DNA of 64,000 nt. Source: Sporosarcina sp. P34 (GTDB lineage: Bacteria; Bacillota; Bacilli; Bacillales_A; Planococcaceae). The DNA lies in contig NZ_PDZC01000001.1 in assembly GCF_002743375.1 (NCBI RefSeq), positions 62,001-126,000 on the forward strand, written 5' to 3'. The translations under genes and the position numbers were made by a program. Below, piece after piece: positions 17,826 to 27,891 of the stretch. The notes under the pieces are model-generated. The model was not told where the DNA came from. It searched no databases and saw only the letters and a list, made by a program, of their open reading frames with translations. Numbering within the stretch: position 1 is the first letter of the stretch; every line of letters begins with the position of its first letter.

Positions 17826-20800
17826 TTGTCGGTGGAGAGAAGAGAGATTAAGAAAGTACTAGTCGCAAACCGCGGCGAAATTGCAATTCGTGTATTTCGA
17901 GCATGTACTGAATTAGGGATCGCGACGGTTGGAATTTATTCAGCTGAAGATCGCGCCTCCCTACATCGTTACAAATCTGATCAGTCGTTTATTGTGGGTG
18001 AAGGTAAGAAGCCTATCGATGCATACTTGGATATTGAAGGGATTATCGATATCGCGAAAAAAGCGAATGTCGATGCCATTCATCCGGGCTACGGATTCTT
18101 AGCGGAGAATGCTCAGTTTGCGGCACGTCTAGAAGAAGAAGGAATTATCTTTATTGGTCCGACGTCTAAACATTTAGAAATGTTCGGTGATAAAGTAAAA
18201 GCTAGAGAGCAAGCAATATTGGCTGATATCCCAGTCATACCAGGAAGCGATGGACCGGTTACTTCAGTTGACGAAGTTGTGGCATTTGGCGAACAGCATA
18301 GCTATCCGATTATTATTAAAGCTTCTTTAGGTGGCGGTGGTCGTGGTATGCGAATCGTCGAATCAGCCGAAGAAGTGCAGGAGGCTTATAACCGAGCGAA
18401 ATCCGAAGCGAAATCAGCATTTGGTTCTGATGAAGTGTATGTAGAGAAATTCATTACGAATCCAAAACATATCGAAGTACAAATACTAGGTGATACATAT
18501 GGGGAGATCGTCCATTTGTACGAACGCGATTGCTCTATTCAGCGTCGCCACCAAAAGGTAGTGGAAATCGCTCCTTCTATTTCATTGACTGAAGAACTAC
18601 GCTATGAGATTTGTAATGCTGCTGTTAAATTATCAAAAAATGTATCCTATATTAATGCGGGTACTGTGGAGTTTTTAGTAGCTGATGATTCTTTCTATTT
18701 CATCGAAGTCAATCCGCGTATTCAAGTGGAGCACACGATCACTGAAATGATTACAGGAATTGATATTGTGCAGTCACAAGTGCTAATCGCTGCAGGCGAA
18801 TCCCTTCATTCTGAACGAGTGAACATACCAGAGCAACAAAATGTACCGTTATTTGGTTATGCTATTCAATCACGTGTTACAACGGAAGATCCGTTGAATG
18901 ACTTTATGCCTGACACAGGAAAAGTAATGGTCTATCGTTCGAGTGGCGGATTTGGTGTTCGTTTGGATACAGGCAATGCGTATCAAGGTTCTGTGATTAG
19001 CCCGTACTATGATTCTTTATTAGTGAAGGTTTCAACGTGGGGTTCAACCTTTGGGGATGCTGCAAGTAAAATGCACAGAAATTTGAAAGAGTTCAGAATA
19101 CGTGGAATTAAAACGAATATACCTTTCCTTGAAAATGTCGTATGTCATGAAAACTTTTTATCAGGCAATTACAATACGAGCTTTATCGATGAAACTCCAG
19201 AATTATTCGCGTTTGCTAAGAAACACGATAGAGGCACGAAAGTTTTATCCTACCTTGGGAACGTTACCATTAATGGATTCCCTGGTATCGATGACTCAAC
19301 GCGCCCTGTGTTGCATCCGGTTCGTATACCCAAAATTGATGACGGTATGCCCATACCAAACGGAACGAAACAAATTTTGGATGAGCAAGGAGCAGATGGG
19401 TTAGTCGAGTGGGTGTTAAAGCAAGACGATGTACTGCTGACAGATACTACTTTCCGGGATGCACATCAGTCTTTATTGGCTACGCGTATGAGAACGAAGG
19501 AATTAACGCAGATTGCAACTGAAAGTGCTCATTTATTACCTGACCTTTTCTCATTTGAGATGTGGGGAGGCGCGACATTCGATGTAGCATACCGCTTCTT
19601 GAAGGAGAGTCCGTGGGATCGACTCGAGAAATTACGTAAGCAAGTACCTAATGTCTTATTCCAGATGCTCTTCAGAGGAGCCAATGCAGTCGGTTATACA
19701 AACTACCCAGATAACGTCATTCGCGAATTCATAAAAGAATCGGCTGCATCAGGTATAGATGTATTCCGTATTTTCGATAGCTTGAACTGGATCAAAGGTA
19801 TGGAAGTTGCAATTGACGAAACTCGGTCAACAGGAAAGATTGCAGAAGCGACAATTTGTTATACAGGAGATATTCTAGACGACAATCGAGCTAAATATAC
19901 AGTCAACTACTACAAAGAGATGGCCAAAGAACTCGAATCAGTTGGCGCTCATATATTGGCGATCAAAGATATGGCAGGATTGCTGAAGCCTGAAGCAGCT
20001 TATCGTTTAGTATCAGAATTGAAAGCGTCAACAAGTCTGCCAATTCATTTGCATACACACGATACGAGCGGCAATGGTATTTATATGTATGCCAAAGCGA
20101 TAGAAGCGGGAGTGGATATTGTCGATACAGCTATTGGTTCAATGGCGGGAATGACTTCACAACCTTCGGCCAATTCACTTGCGTATGCAATGCAAAACAG
20201 TGAACGTCATGTACGTGCAAATACAGAGTCGTTAGAGAAACTTTCGCATTACTGGGAAGATGTGCGAAAATACTACAAACCTTTTGAAAGTGGCATGAAC
20301 AGTCCACACTCGGAAATTTATGTTCATGAGATGCCTGGTGGCCAATATTCGAATTTACAACAGCAGTCAAAAGCGGTAGGTCTTGGAGAGCGCTGGGAAG
20401 AAGTGAAAAAAATGTATTCCCGCGTGAACTTCCTCTTTGGTGACATTGTCAAAGTGACACCGTCATCGAAAGTAGTAGGGGATATGGCGTTGTTCATGGT
20501 ACAAAATGAATTGGACGAGCATACAGTCATTGAAAAAGGACAAACTATTGATTTCCCAGAATCCGTTATTGAGTTTTTCGAAGGTTCAATTGGCCAGCCA
20601 TATGGTGGTTTCCCGAAAGAGTTACAGGAAGTAATATTGAAAGGGCGCAAGGCAATCACTGTACGGCCGGGTGAGTTACTAGAACCAGTAAACTTCCAAG
20701 ACGTTTTAAAAGAGTTGACGGAAAAAATGGAAAAGCCTGCTACAATGCATGATGCACTCGCTTACGTTTTGTATCCGAAAGTCTTTGAAGAATATATCGA

Positions 20801-21275
20801 AGTGAGAAAGCAGTTTGATGATGTTTCTGTCATCAATACGCCAGAATTCTTATATGGTTTACGTTTAGGTGAAGAAATCGAGATTGAGATTGAGTTCGGT
20901 AAAACACTTATCGTCAAATTGGTGTCGATTGGTGAACCCAATCCTGACGGAACACGCACGCTGTACTTCGAATTGAACGGACAGTCACGTGAGATCATTA
21001 TCCAAGATTTCCAAGTGGAAACAAGAGAAGATGTAAAGCAAAAAGCCGACCCGACAAATGAAACGCACATTGCAGCTACTATGCCGGGAACTGTTTTACA
21101 AGTTGCTGTTTCAATTGGCGCTAAAGTAAAACGCGGCGAGCACTTGTTAATTACAGAGGCTATGAAAATGGAAACTACGATTCAAGCTCCATTTGCAGGA
21201 GTAGTCAAAGCTATATATGCAGGTCCTGGGGATTCCATCTCATCAGGAGACTTGTTGATAGAATTAGACCATTAA
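17826..21275 (+). CDS. pycA: Pyruvate carboxylase
   Basis: 1149-residue single-chain biotin enzyme that carboxylates pyruvate to oxaloacetate to refill the TCA cycle. Order: biotin carboxylase with ATP-grasp (VANRGEIAIRVFRA, HPGYGFLAEN, GGGGRGMR), carboxyltransferase (TDTTFRDAHQSLLATRMRT, metal-binding LHTHDTSGNG), tetramerisation region, and the C-terminal biotinyl domain with biotinylated Lys 1114 in EAMKMET. Usual length is about 1148. TTG start at 17826 has AGAGGGG seven bases upstream and matches the family N-terminus. Confidence 0.97.
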   Translation: MSVERREIKKVLVANRGEIAIRVFRACTELGIATVGIYSAEDRASLHRYKSDQSFIVGEGKKPIDAYLDIEGIIDIAKKANVDAIHPGYGFLAENAQFAARLEEEGIIFIGPTSKHLEMFGDKVKAREQAILADIPVIPGSDGPVTSVDEVVAFGEQHSYPIIIKASLGGGGRGMRIVESAEEVQEAYNRAKSEAKSAFGSDEVYVEKFITNPKHIEVQILGDTYGEIVHLYERDCSIQRRHQKVVEIAPSISLTEELRYEICNAAVKLSKNVSYINAGTVEFLVADDSFYFIEVNPRIQVEHTITEMITGIDIVQSQVLIAAGESLHSERVNIPEQQNVPLFGYAIQSRVTTEDPLNDFMPDTGKVMVYRSSGGFGVRLDTGNAYQGSVISPYYDSLLVKVSTWGSTFGDAASKMHRNLKEFRIRGIKTNIPFLENVVCHENFLSGNYNTSFIDETPELFAFAKKHDRGTKVLSYLGNVTINGFPGIDDSTRPVLHPVRIPKIDDGMPIPNGTKQILDEQGADGLVEWVLKQDDVLLTDTTFRDAHQSLLATRMRTKELTQIATESAHLLPDLFSFEMWGGATFDVAYRFLKESPWDRLEKLRKQVPNVLFQMLFRGANAVGYTNYPDNVIREFIKESAASGIDVFRIFDSLNWIKGMEVAIDETRSTGKIAEATICYTGDILDDNRAKYTVNYYKEMAKELESVGAHILAIKDMAGLLKPEAAYRLVSELKASTSLPIHLHTHDTSGNGIYMYAKAIEAGVDIVDTAIGSMAGMTSQPSANSLAYAMQNSERHVRANTESLEKLSHYWEDVRKYYKPFESGMNSPHSEIYVHEMPGGQYSNLQQQSKAVGLGERWEEVKKMYSRVNFLFGDIVKVTPSSKVVGDMALFMVQNELDEHTVIEKGQTIDFPESVIEFFEGSIGQPYGGFPKELQEVILKGRKAITVRPGELLEPVNFQDVLKELTEKMEKPATMHDALAYVLYPKVFEEYIEVRKQFDDVSVINTPEFLYGLRLGEEIEIEIEFGKTLIVKLVSIGEPNPDGTRTLYFELNGQSREIIIQDFQVETREDVKQKADPTNETHIAATMPGTVLQVAVSIGAKVKRGEHLLITEAMKMETTIQAPFAGVVKAIYAGPGDSISSGDLLIELDH

Positions 21276-21279
21276 AAAA

Positions 21280-21317
21280 CAGCTTCCACATGTCGTTAAG
21301 ACTGTGGAAGCTGTTTT
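21280..21317 (+). terminator. Terminator after pycA
   Basis: CAGCTTCCACA (21280-21290) and TGTGGAAGCTG (21303-21313) form a perfect 11-bp stem followed by T4. Confidence 0.88.
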
Positions 21318-21330
21318 CCTATAACTTATA

Positions 21331-21371
21331 CAAAAAGCGTGTAACAACCTTTAAAACAGTTGTTACACGCT
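21331..21371 (-). terminator. Terminator after ctaA
   Basis: AGCGTGTAACAAC (21336-21348) and GTTGTTACACGCT (21359-21371) form a perfect 13-bp stem; on the minus strand it is followed by T5. Confidence 0.88.
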
Positions 21372-21377
21372 CCTTAC

Positions 21378-22289
21378 TTACTTCTTCTGACGGCTGCGAG
21401 AGACTAGAAGAACTAGATACGTTAATAAGCCAAATAGTAAAGTGATGAATAAGGAATGTAGCAATGCGAAATAGAGATTTAATTTAGTCAGTACGACAAT
21501 CATTCCTGTGGTCGCTTGTGCGAGTACTAGGCCAAATGCGGTAATCCAACCCCAGTAAATAACACGTTGATCACTATAATGTTTAATGGCTTTAATTGCG
21601 ATGAACCCAATCCAAACAACAATCAATGCTGCGGCTAAACGGTGACCCATCTGTATCCACTCATACATATTGTTCGGTAAGCTAAATTCGTTATTCCGGC
21701 ATAAAGGCCAGTCAGAACATATAAGGCCCGAACTAGTATGACGAACAAGAGCACCCGTGTATATAACAAAGTATGAATAAATAGTTACGCCAATTGTGTG
21801 GAAACGTAATGTTTTGTCAATGCGTATTTTATCTGTATCAAACTTCTGGTCTACTTCAAACACCAATAAAGTTAATAAGAAGACGGACGCAAAGGAAATG
21901 AGTGAAATCCCAAAGTGCAAGGCCAAGATAAAATCGCCTTGTCCCCATAATACTTGAGCTGCTCCAATCAATGCTTGTAGAATCAAGAAAAATACTGCCA
22001 TGAAAGCTAAAAACTTTGTTTCACGAACGTGACCAAGTGCCCTCCACGACCATATCGCCAGTATGACGATGAAAATACCTACTGAACCTGTAACTAACCG
22101 GTGTGAGAATTCAATTAAAACTTCCGCTGTGATGTCGTCAGGAATAAGTTGTCCATTACAACCAGGCCAATGTCTTCCACACCCCATACCGCTGTCGGTT
22201 TTGGTAACTAGCGCTCCGCCGAGTAAGATCGCGAGCATTCCAATCGTAGAAGCTACCCCAAACCATTTTAAAAATCTGTTATATCGCAA
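21378..22289 (-). CDS. ctaA: Heme A synthase
   Basis: About 303-residue polytopic membrane protein of the COX15/CtaA family that oxidises heme O to heme A for the caa3 oxidase. Eight membrane helices; conserved GGALVTKTDSG, the Cys pair CGRHWPGC in the first external loop, and heme-ligand His in SHRL and MGHRLAAA. The start is uncertain. TTG 22289 (RYNRFLKWFG) has AGAAGG about ten bases upstream and agrees with family length; ATG 22322 adds eleven residues without an SD. It is divergent from ctaB. Confidence 0.93.
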   Translation of the reverse strand: MRYNRFLKWFGVASTIGMLAILLGGALVTKTDSGMGCGRHWPGCNGQLIPDDITAEVLIEFSHRLVTGSVGIFIVILAIWSWRALGHVRETKFLAFMAVFFLILQALIGAAQVLWGQGDFILALHFGISLISFASVFLLTLLVFEVDQKFDTDKIRIDKTLRFHTIGVTIYSYFVIYTGALVRHTSSGLICSDWPLCRNNEFSLPNNMYEWIQMGHRLAAALIVVWIGFIAIKAIKHYSDQRVIYWGWITAFGLVLAQATTGMIVVLTKLNLYFALLHSLFITLLFGLLTYLVLLVSRSRQKK

Positions 22290-22497
22290 GTACGAAACAC
22301 CTTCTTCTATTGAATTGACCATCAAAAGGTCGATTTACGTAAAAAATTGCCTAAATTCCAAAAATAATCATATTGAGATGTATAGCTAAATCTCGATGGT
22401 TTCCGCGGAATTGAAGCATCTATTGCAAGCCTTATGATAACGAAAAAATAACACAAACACAATGCAAGAAGCTAATAAACCACTGATGTATAAGGCT

Positions 22498-22539
22498 TTT
22501 CACAAATTGTTCATAAAATAGTCTCTTTAACTTCACAAA
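22498..22539. promoter_or_regulatory. Pair of ResD-like boxes
   Basis: On the minus strand TTTGTGAAA (22506-22498) and TTTGTGAAG (22539-22531), spaced 33 bp (about three helical turns). They match the TTTGTGAAT-type box described for the redox response regulator ResD, which activates ctaA and cta genes in B. subtilis. Confidence 0.4.
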
Positions 22540-22624
22540 TGAGTGCCAGAAATGCATTACTATATAGAAGGTGAATGATAAAGACACAAAGGTTGCATAA
22601 ACCGCTATAAATTGAGAAATGGTC

Positions 22625-22653
22625 TGGAAATTCCGGACGATTTTAGATATAGT
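22625..22653 (+). promoter_or_regulatory. Candidate ctaB promoter
   Basis: TGGAAA (22625-22630), 17-base spacer, TATAGT (22648-22653). The -35 box overlaps a near-palindrome that could be an operator. Confidence 0.35.
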
Positions 22654-22696
22654 AGGTGATAGGGTCTTTGCTGAAAACTTTGAAAGGAGGGTTATT

Positions 22697-23614
22697 ATGT
22701 CAAACGGTCGAACGCTTTCGACAGTTGCAGATCCAAAAGTAGAAACCATTACCTTGTGGAAAGACTTTTTGGCGCTGATCAAAATAGGTATTGTTAACTC
22801 GAACTTGATCACTACGTTCACCGGTCTTTTTTTGGCATTTCAATTCACTGGTAAAAGTTTTCTCCATAACTTGGATCTACTGGTATTTGCAATTCTAGGT
22901 ACTGGATTGATCATCGCATCTTCGGGCGCTATGAATAACTTGATTGATCGCGATATCGATCCCGTCATGTCGAGAACGAAGTCGAGACCGACAGTAACAG
23001 GTAGATTTAAAGCTCCCGCTGTGATGACGCTAGCTGTTACATTCCTGCTAGCTGGAGAAATATTACTATTCTCTGCATCACCTATGGCAGGTTGGCTTGG
23101 TATCTTGGGTGTATTCGCTTATGTTGTTTTGTATTCCATGTGGTCTAAACGGAAGCATGTAAGCAATACTGTAGTAGGAAGTCTTTCAGGAGCAATTCCA
23201 CCCCTAATCGGATGGGCAGCTGTTGATCCTACACTGCCAATGGGAGCGTGGGCGTTATTTTTAATTATGTTCATATGGCAACCACCGCATTTCTATGCGT
23301 TGGCTATGCGTAGAACAGAAGAGTATCGGGCGGCTAACATTCCGATGTTACCAGTAGTTAAGGGGTTTGAGCGGACGAAGAAGTCGATGCTTATGTGGGT
23401 ATTGCTACTATTTCCACTGCCATTCTTATTACCACAGCTCGGTATGGGCTTTATAGTATTTGCAACACTATTGAATATTGGGTGGCTTTATTTATCTATC
23501 AAAGGATTTAAGGCCAAAGAAGATTTGAAATGGGCGACGGGAATGTTCGTATATTCTTTAAACTATATGACAATCTTGTTTGTATCCATGATTATTTTCT
23601 CTATATTCATCTAA
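22697..23614 (+). CDS. ctaB: Protoheme IX farnesyltransferase (heme O synthase)
   Basis: 305-residue UbiA-type membrane prenyltransferase that adds a farnesyl chain to heme B, giving heme O. Signature motifs: NNLIDRDIDPVMSRTKSRP (first Asp-rich motif) and YSMWSKRKHVSNTVVGSLSGAIPP with the second conserved region. About nine membrane helices. Start at ATG 22697 with the strong SD AAAGGAGGG; an upstream extension lacks one. First gene of ctaBCDEFG. Confidence 0.95.
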   Translation: MSNGRTLSTVADPKVETITLWKDFLALIKIGIVNSNLITTFTGLFLAFQFTGKSFLHNLDLLVFAILGTGLIIASSGAMNNLIDRDIDPVMSRTKSRPTVTGRFKAPAVMTLAVTFLLAGEILLFSASPMAGWLGILGVFAYVVLYSMWSKRKHVSNTVVGSLSGAIPPLIGWAAVDPTLPMGAWALFLIMFIWQPPHFYALAMRRTEEYRAANIPMLPVVKGFERTKKSMLMWVLLLFPLPFLLPQLGMGFIVFATLLNIGWLYLSIKGFKAKEDLKWATGMFVYSLNYMTILFVSMIIFSIFI

Positions 23615-23716
23615 TGTATCGGAATTCTTTCTTTAAAACAGGAATTCATCATAAAGGGGCACTCAGTCCTCCAGAGTAGAAAAACATTTTTTTAGAAAGA
23701 GAGGTATTAGTTAGCG

Positions 23717-24784
23717 ATGATTAAAGGACTCAAAAAGTGGCGTCTCTTTTCTTTACTAGCGCTTTTCGCTGTGTTCATGGCAGGTTGTGGTAATGAAGAG
23801 ATTTCAACCTTCCAACCAGCTGGACAAGTCGCTAATGACCAGTTTAAGTTGTTGCTATTAGCATCAGGAATTATGTTACTGGTTATCATTGTAGTAGTAA
23901 TTATTTACACTGTTGCATTATTGCGCTTCAGACGTTCCAAGTTGGGTGAAGATCATATACCAGAGCAAGTGGAAGGAAGTCACACACTTGAGCTGATTTG
24001 GACATTCATTCCAATCGTATTACTTTTGATTCTTGCTATTCCTACCGTTCACTACACGTATAAATTAGGTGATGTGAAAGCAATGGAAGCAGTTGATGAT
24101 GAGGGCAATGCTGAGAATCTAGTAGTAGATGTTACTGCGAAGTTATATTGGTGGGAGTTCGAGTATCCTGATCTAGGTATTGTTACGGCTCAGGAACTAG
24201 TAGTACCTACTGATGAAAAAGTTTACTTTAACTTGATCGCAGCGGACGTAAAGCACTCATTCTGGATTCCGTCAGTTGGCGGTAAGCTAGATACGAACGT
24301 GGAAAACGTAAATAAATTCTATCTGTCATTTGAGAAAGAATCCGAAGGTTTGAAAGATGGCGTTTTCTACGGAAAATGTGCTGAGCTATGTGGACCTTCA
24401 CACGCATTAATGGACTTTAAAGTAAAAACATTACCGAGAGATCAATTTGACAACTGGGTTGCAGCTATGCAAAAAACAGCTGAAGAACCTGTTGTTGCAA
24501 ATGCTGACGGTGAAGAAGTCTTCGCTCAAAGCTGTATCGGTTGTCACGCAGTTTCAGGTGTAGGTGAGTCAGGTGCACAAGGACCAAACTTGGCTTCATT
24601 CGGTGATCGTAATCGTGTAGCAGGTTACCTTGAACACGATGAAGAGAACTTGAAAGAGTGGATTCGTGATACACAGAAACTTAAACCTGGCAATACGATG
24701 CCTTCATTCAGTAAAGATCAAATTTCTGATGAAGACTTAGATGCATTAGCTGAATACTTAATGGGCTTAAAAGTTGCAAAATAA
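23717..24784 (+). CDS. ctaC: Cytochrome caa3 oxidase subunit II with fused cytochrome c
   Basis: 355-residue membrane-anchored subunit II. It has a lipoprotein signal (FMAGC, Cys 24), two membrane helices, the cupredoxin domain with CuA ligands HSFWIPSVGG and CAELCGPSHALM (Cys 221 and 225), and a C-terminal cytochrome c domain with heme motif CIGCH (about residues 272-276) and an axial Met in NTMPSF. The fused heme domain identifies the caa3 type, which accepts electrons from cytochrome c. Confidence 0.96.
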   Translation: MIKGLKKWRLFSLLALFAVFMAGCGNEEISTFQPAGQVANDQFKLLLLASGIMLLVIIVVVIIYTVALLRFRRSKLGEDHIPEQVEGSHTLELIWTFIPIVLLLILAIPTVHYTYKLGDVKAMEAVDDEGNAENLVVDVTAKLYWWEFEYPDLGIVTAQELVVPTDEKVYFNLIAADVKHSFWIPSVGGKLDTNVENVNKFYLSFEKESEGLKDGVFYGKCAELCGPSHALMDFKVKTLPRDQFDNWVAAMQKTAEEPVVANADGEEVFAQSCIGCHAVSGVGESGAQGPNLASFGDRNRVAGYLEHDEENLKEWIRDTQKLKPGNTMPSFSKDQISDEDLDALAEYLMGLKVAK

Positions 24785-24817
24785 TTTTCAAACGGAAATT
24801 GAATAGGAGGTAACACA

Positions 24818-26695
24818 GTGAGTTCAGTTGCTCAAAAAAGTGGCTTTGGCGCAACACTTTGGGATTGGCTGACAACAGTCGACCATAAGAAGATCGGAAT
24901 TCTGTATCTCCTCGGGGGATTATTCTTCTTCGTTCTAGGTGGTATTGAAGCGATGATCATTCGTCTTCAGTTGATAACACCAAACAACGATCTCGTAAGC
25001 GCAGGGCTTTTTAATGATTTAATTACAATGCACGGAACGACCATGATTTTCTTGGCAGCAATGCCGATTCTCTTTGGCTTTATGAACGCGATCATGCCGC
25101 TTCAAATCGGAGCACGTGACGTAGCGTTCCCATTCATTAACTCATTAGGTTTTTGGATGTTCGCATTTGGTGGTTTATTCCTTAACATCTCTTGGTTATT
25201 CGGTGAAGTTCCAGATGCTGGTTGGACATCTTATGCATCGTTATCACTTCACTCACCAGGACATGGTGTAGATTTCTATGCAATCGGTTTACAAATCGCG
25301 GGTGGTGGTACGTTAATGGCAGGGATTAACTTCCTTGTAACAATTATTAACATGCGTGCACCAGGGATGACGTATATGCGTATGCCTTTGTTTACATGGA
25401 CTACGTTTGTTGCGTCTGCAATGATTTTATTCGCATTCCCTCCGTTGACTGTTGGATTGTTCTTCCTAACGTTTGACCGTATGTTTAGTGGTAACTTCTT
25501 TGATCATACGATGGGCGGGAACACGATTATCTGGGAGCATATTTTCTGGATTTTCGGTCACCCTGAAGTATATATCTTGATTTTGCCAGCATTCGGTATT
25601 TTCTCTGAAGTATTCTCTGTATTTGCAAGGAAACGTCTTTTCGGTTACACAGCGATGGTATTCGCTACAGTGTTAATTGGTTTCCTAGGCTTCATGGTAT
25701 GGGCTCACCATATGTTTACAGTTGGTCTTGGGCCGACAGCAAACGCAATCTTCGCAGTAGCGACAATGGCAATTGCTGTACCGACAGGTGTTAAAATCTT
25801 TAACTGGTTGCTTACAATTTGGGGCGGTAGTATTAAAGTTACAACTCCAATGCTCTATGCTTTAGGTTTTATTCCTTCATTCGTAATGGGTGGAGTAACA
25901 GGCGTAATGCAAGGGGCAGCACCACTTGATTATCAGTTACACGATTCTTATTTCATCGTAGCTCACTTCCACTACGTAATTGTAGGTGGGGTAGTACTCG
26001 CCATTTTTGCAGGCCTTCACTACTGGTGGCCAAAAATGTTCGGTACGATGTTGAATGAGTTTTTAGGTAAAATCACTTTCGTATTCTTCTTTATCGGTTT
26101 CCACCTGACATTCCTAATTCAACACTGGTTAGGTTTCTGGGGAATGCCACGTCGCGTTTGGACGTTCATGGATGGACAAGGTTGGAACCTTGCAAACTTT
26201 ATCAGTACAATCGGTGCGCTTTTAATGGCAATTGGATTTACAGTCATGGTAATCAACATCATTATGACAACTGTTAAAAATGAGCGTGTTGGAAATGACC
26301 CTTGGGGCGACGGACGTACACTTGAGTGGGCGATTCCATCACCACCGCCGTTCTATAACTTCCCTGCAACTCCATTAATTCGTGGTTTGGACACATTATG
26401 GGTTGAGAAGATGGAAGGTAGTAAGGAAATGATTACACCAGCTGAACCTATTACGGACATTCATATGCCACACGGTTCAATTATCCCAATGTTGATGAGC
26501 CTTGGATTATTCATCGCTGGATTCGGTGCAATGTTCCACCAGGAAACTTCATGGGGACTAGGAGTATTGATCTTTGGTCTTGCCTTCACATTCGTAACAA
26601 TGGCAACTCGTTCAGTGAAAGATGATCTTGGTTACTATGTTACAAAAGAGCAAATCTTACAAGATCAAGAAAATTTAAAAAGGGGGCGTAACTAA
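24818..26695 (+). CDS. ctaD: Cytochrome caa3 oxidase subunit I
   Basis: 625-residue heme-copper oxidase catalytic subunit. It carries the low-spin heme ligand MHGTTM, the CuB/crosslink motif GHPEVYILILP, HH of WAHHMFTVG, and the heme ligands HDSYFIVAHFHYV, with 12 or more membrane helices plus a C-terminal extension. GTG start at 24818 preceded by AGGAGGT. It overlaps ctaE by one base (TAATG), indicating coupled translation. Confidence 0.97.
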   Translation: MSSVAQKSGFGATLWDWLTTVDHKKIGILYLLGGLFFFVLGGIEAMIIRLQLITPNNDLVSAGLFNDLITMHGTTMIFLAAMPILFGFMNAIMPLQIGARDVAFPFINSLGFWMFAFGGLFLNISWLFGEVPDAGWTSYASLSLHSPGHGVDFYAIGLQIAGGGTLMAGINFLVTIINMRAPGMTYMRMPLFTWTTFVASAMILFAFPPLTVGLFFLTFDRMFSGNFFDHTMGGNTIIWEHIFWIFGHPEVYILILPAFGIFSEVFSVFARKRLFGYTAMVFATVLIGFLGFMVWAHHMFTVGLGPTANAIFAVATMAIAVPTGVKIFNWLLTIWGGSIKVTTPMLYALGFIPSFVMGGVTGVMQGAAPLDYQLHDSYFIVAHFHYVIVGGVVLAIFAGLHYWWPKMFGTMLNEFLGKITFVFFFIGFHLTFLIQHWLGFWGMPRRVWTFMDGQGWNLANFISTIGALLMAIGFTVMVINIIMTTVKNERVGNDPWGDGRTLEWAIPSPPPFYNFPATPLIRGLDTLWVEKMEGSKEMITPAEPITDIHMPHGSIIPMLMSLGLFIAGFGAMFHQETSWGLGVLIFGLAFTFVTMATRSVKDDLGYYVTKEQILQDQENLKRGRN

Positions 26696-27321
26696 TGGAT
26701 TTGAATACAAAATTCACCCCTGAAACGTGGCCCGCTCATCCAGAGAGAGCTACTTTGGAAGCAAAGAATAAATTCGTTGGTTTCTGGCTATTCCTTGGCG
26801 GAGAGACAATTCTCTTCGCTACGTTGTTCGCAACGTATATGGCTCTGAAAAACAAAGGCCCGAGTGGTTTTGGTTTCACAACGCAAGAACTATACACATT
26901 GCCGTTAGTATTTGTGATGACTATGCTTCTTCTAACATCGTCACTTACAAGTGTCTACGCAATGTATCACCTGAAGAGTTTCAACTTCAAAAAAATGCAA
27001 CTATGGCTAGGTCTTACAGCATTATTAGGACTTGGATTCTTGATGTTAGAAGTATATGAGTTCTCTCATTACGTTCAAGAAGGATTTACTTTCAGTAACA
27101 GTGCGTTCAGTTCCGCGTTTTATACATTAGTAGGAACACACGGGTTCCACGTAGCAATTGGTTTAGTATGGGTTACTTTGTTGATCTTCCGTAACTCAAA
27201 GCGTGGATTGAATTTGTATAACGCAACGAAGTATTATACATTTTCACTTTATTGGCACTTCATTGACGTAGTTTGGGTATTCATCTTTACTGTAGTCTAC
27301 TTGATGGGAGTGGTCGGTTGA
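26695..27321 (+). CDS. ctaE: Cytochrome caa3 oxidase subunit III
   Basis: 208-residue membrane protein with five helices, the short bacterial form of subunit III. Conserved stretches: FWLFLGGETILFATLFATY and VGTHGFHVAIGLVW followed by YWHFIDVVWVFIF. Overlaps ctaD by one base at its start and ctaF by one base at its end (TGATG). Confidence 0.96.
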   Translation: MDLNTKFTPETWPAHPERATLEAKNKFVGFWLFLGGETILFATLFATYMALKNKGPSGFGFTTQELYTLPLVFVMTMLLLTSSLTSVYAMYHLKSFNFKKMQLWLGLTALLGLGFLMLEVYEFSHYVQEGFTFSNSAFSSAFYTLVGTHGFHVAIGLVWVTLLIFRNSKRGLNLYNATKYYTFSLYWHFIDVVWVFIFTVVYLMGVVG

Positions 27322-27668
27322 TGTCAGAAGTTCAAATGATTAAAAGATCTCCTGCTGAACAGTCACTGTCTCAACGTCGAGCAAAAGAATCAATGCGCAG
27401 CCAAATTGCGATGTTTGCTTTGATGATATTCTTAACACTTGTATCATTTTCTATGGTGTTTGCTCATCTAAATGACGTTGCTGGTTTCTCGAAATTCTTT
27501 GTAATTCCAACATTATTCCTCTTTGCAGCTGTACAAGTTGGTCTTCAACTTTACTACTTCATGCATATGAATGAAAAAGGACATGGCGTACCGCAAATGT
27601 TTATGTTTACAGGTGCAATGTTAGGATTTTTGATCCCACTAACATTTGTAACTATCGTTTGGTGGTAA
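27321..27668 (+). CDS. ctaF: Cytochrome caa3 oxidase subunit IV
   Basis: 115-residue protein with three membrane helices of the bacterial subunit IVB family, ending in the motif LQLYYFMHMNEKGHG followed by a last helix. ATG 27321 overlaps the ctaE stop codon by one base, so translation is coupled. The longer upstream frame lies inside ctaE and is not used. A terminator follows. Confidence 0.92.
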   Translation: MSEVQMIKRSPAEQSLSQRRAKESMRSQIAMFALMIFLTLVSFSMVFAHLNDVAGFSKFFVIPTLFLFAAVQVGLQLYYFMHMNEKGHGVPQMFMFTGAMLGFLIPLTFVTIVWW

Positions 27669-27676
27669 GCAATAGA

Positions 27677-27709
27677 AAGGGCTTATGGATTCTTCCATAA
27701 GCTCTTTTT
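27677..27709 (+). terminator. Terminator after ctaF
   Basis: AAGGGCTTATGGA (27678-27690) pairs with TCCATAAGCTCTT (27693-27705), with G-U in the RNA, followed by T residues. It separates ctaBCDEF from ctaG. Confidence 0.82.
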
Positions 27710-27891
27710 CTATTTACTTTAAGATGAAATTGTCAAAGTTCGTACATTGAGTTATGAGCTATATGCTCGTATAATAGGCATAGGTAAGAACTGTGTCGAC
27801 TTCGTGCTGTGATCGAATATCAATTGTAAATATCTCCGTATTACACACAGAATAGATGTAGTGGGTTAATTATTAAAGGAGAGTGATTGTT

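Larger units (their letters stand above)
22290..22696. other. Divergent ctaA-ctaB intergenic region
   Basis: About 400 bases between the two start codons. It holds two TTTGTGAA boxes (22498-22539), a near-palindrome TCTGGAAATTCCGGA (22623-22637), a candidate ctaB promoter (22625-22653) and the ctaB SD AAAGGAGGG. No convincing small gene was found. Confidence 0.6.

Noticed and set aside
22619-22696. Longer N-terminus of ctaB
   Set aside because: The extension contains the SD AAAGGAGGG for the downstream ATG and covers the likely promoter.
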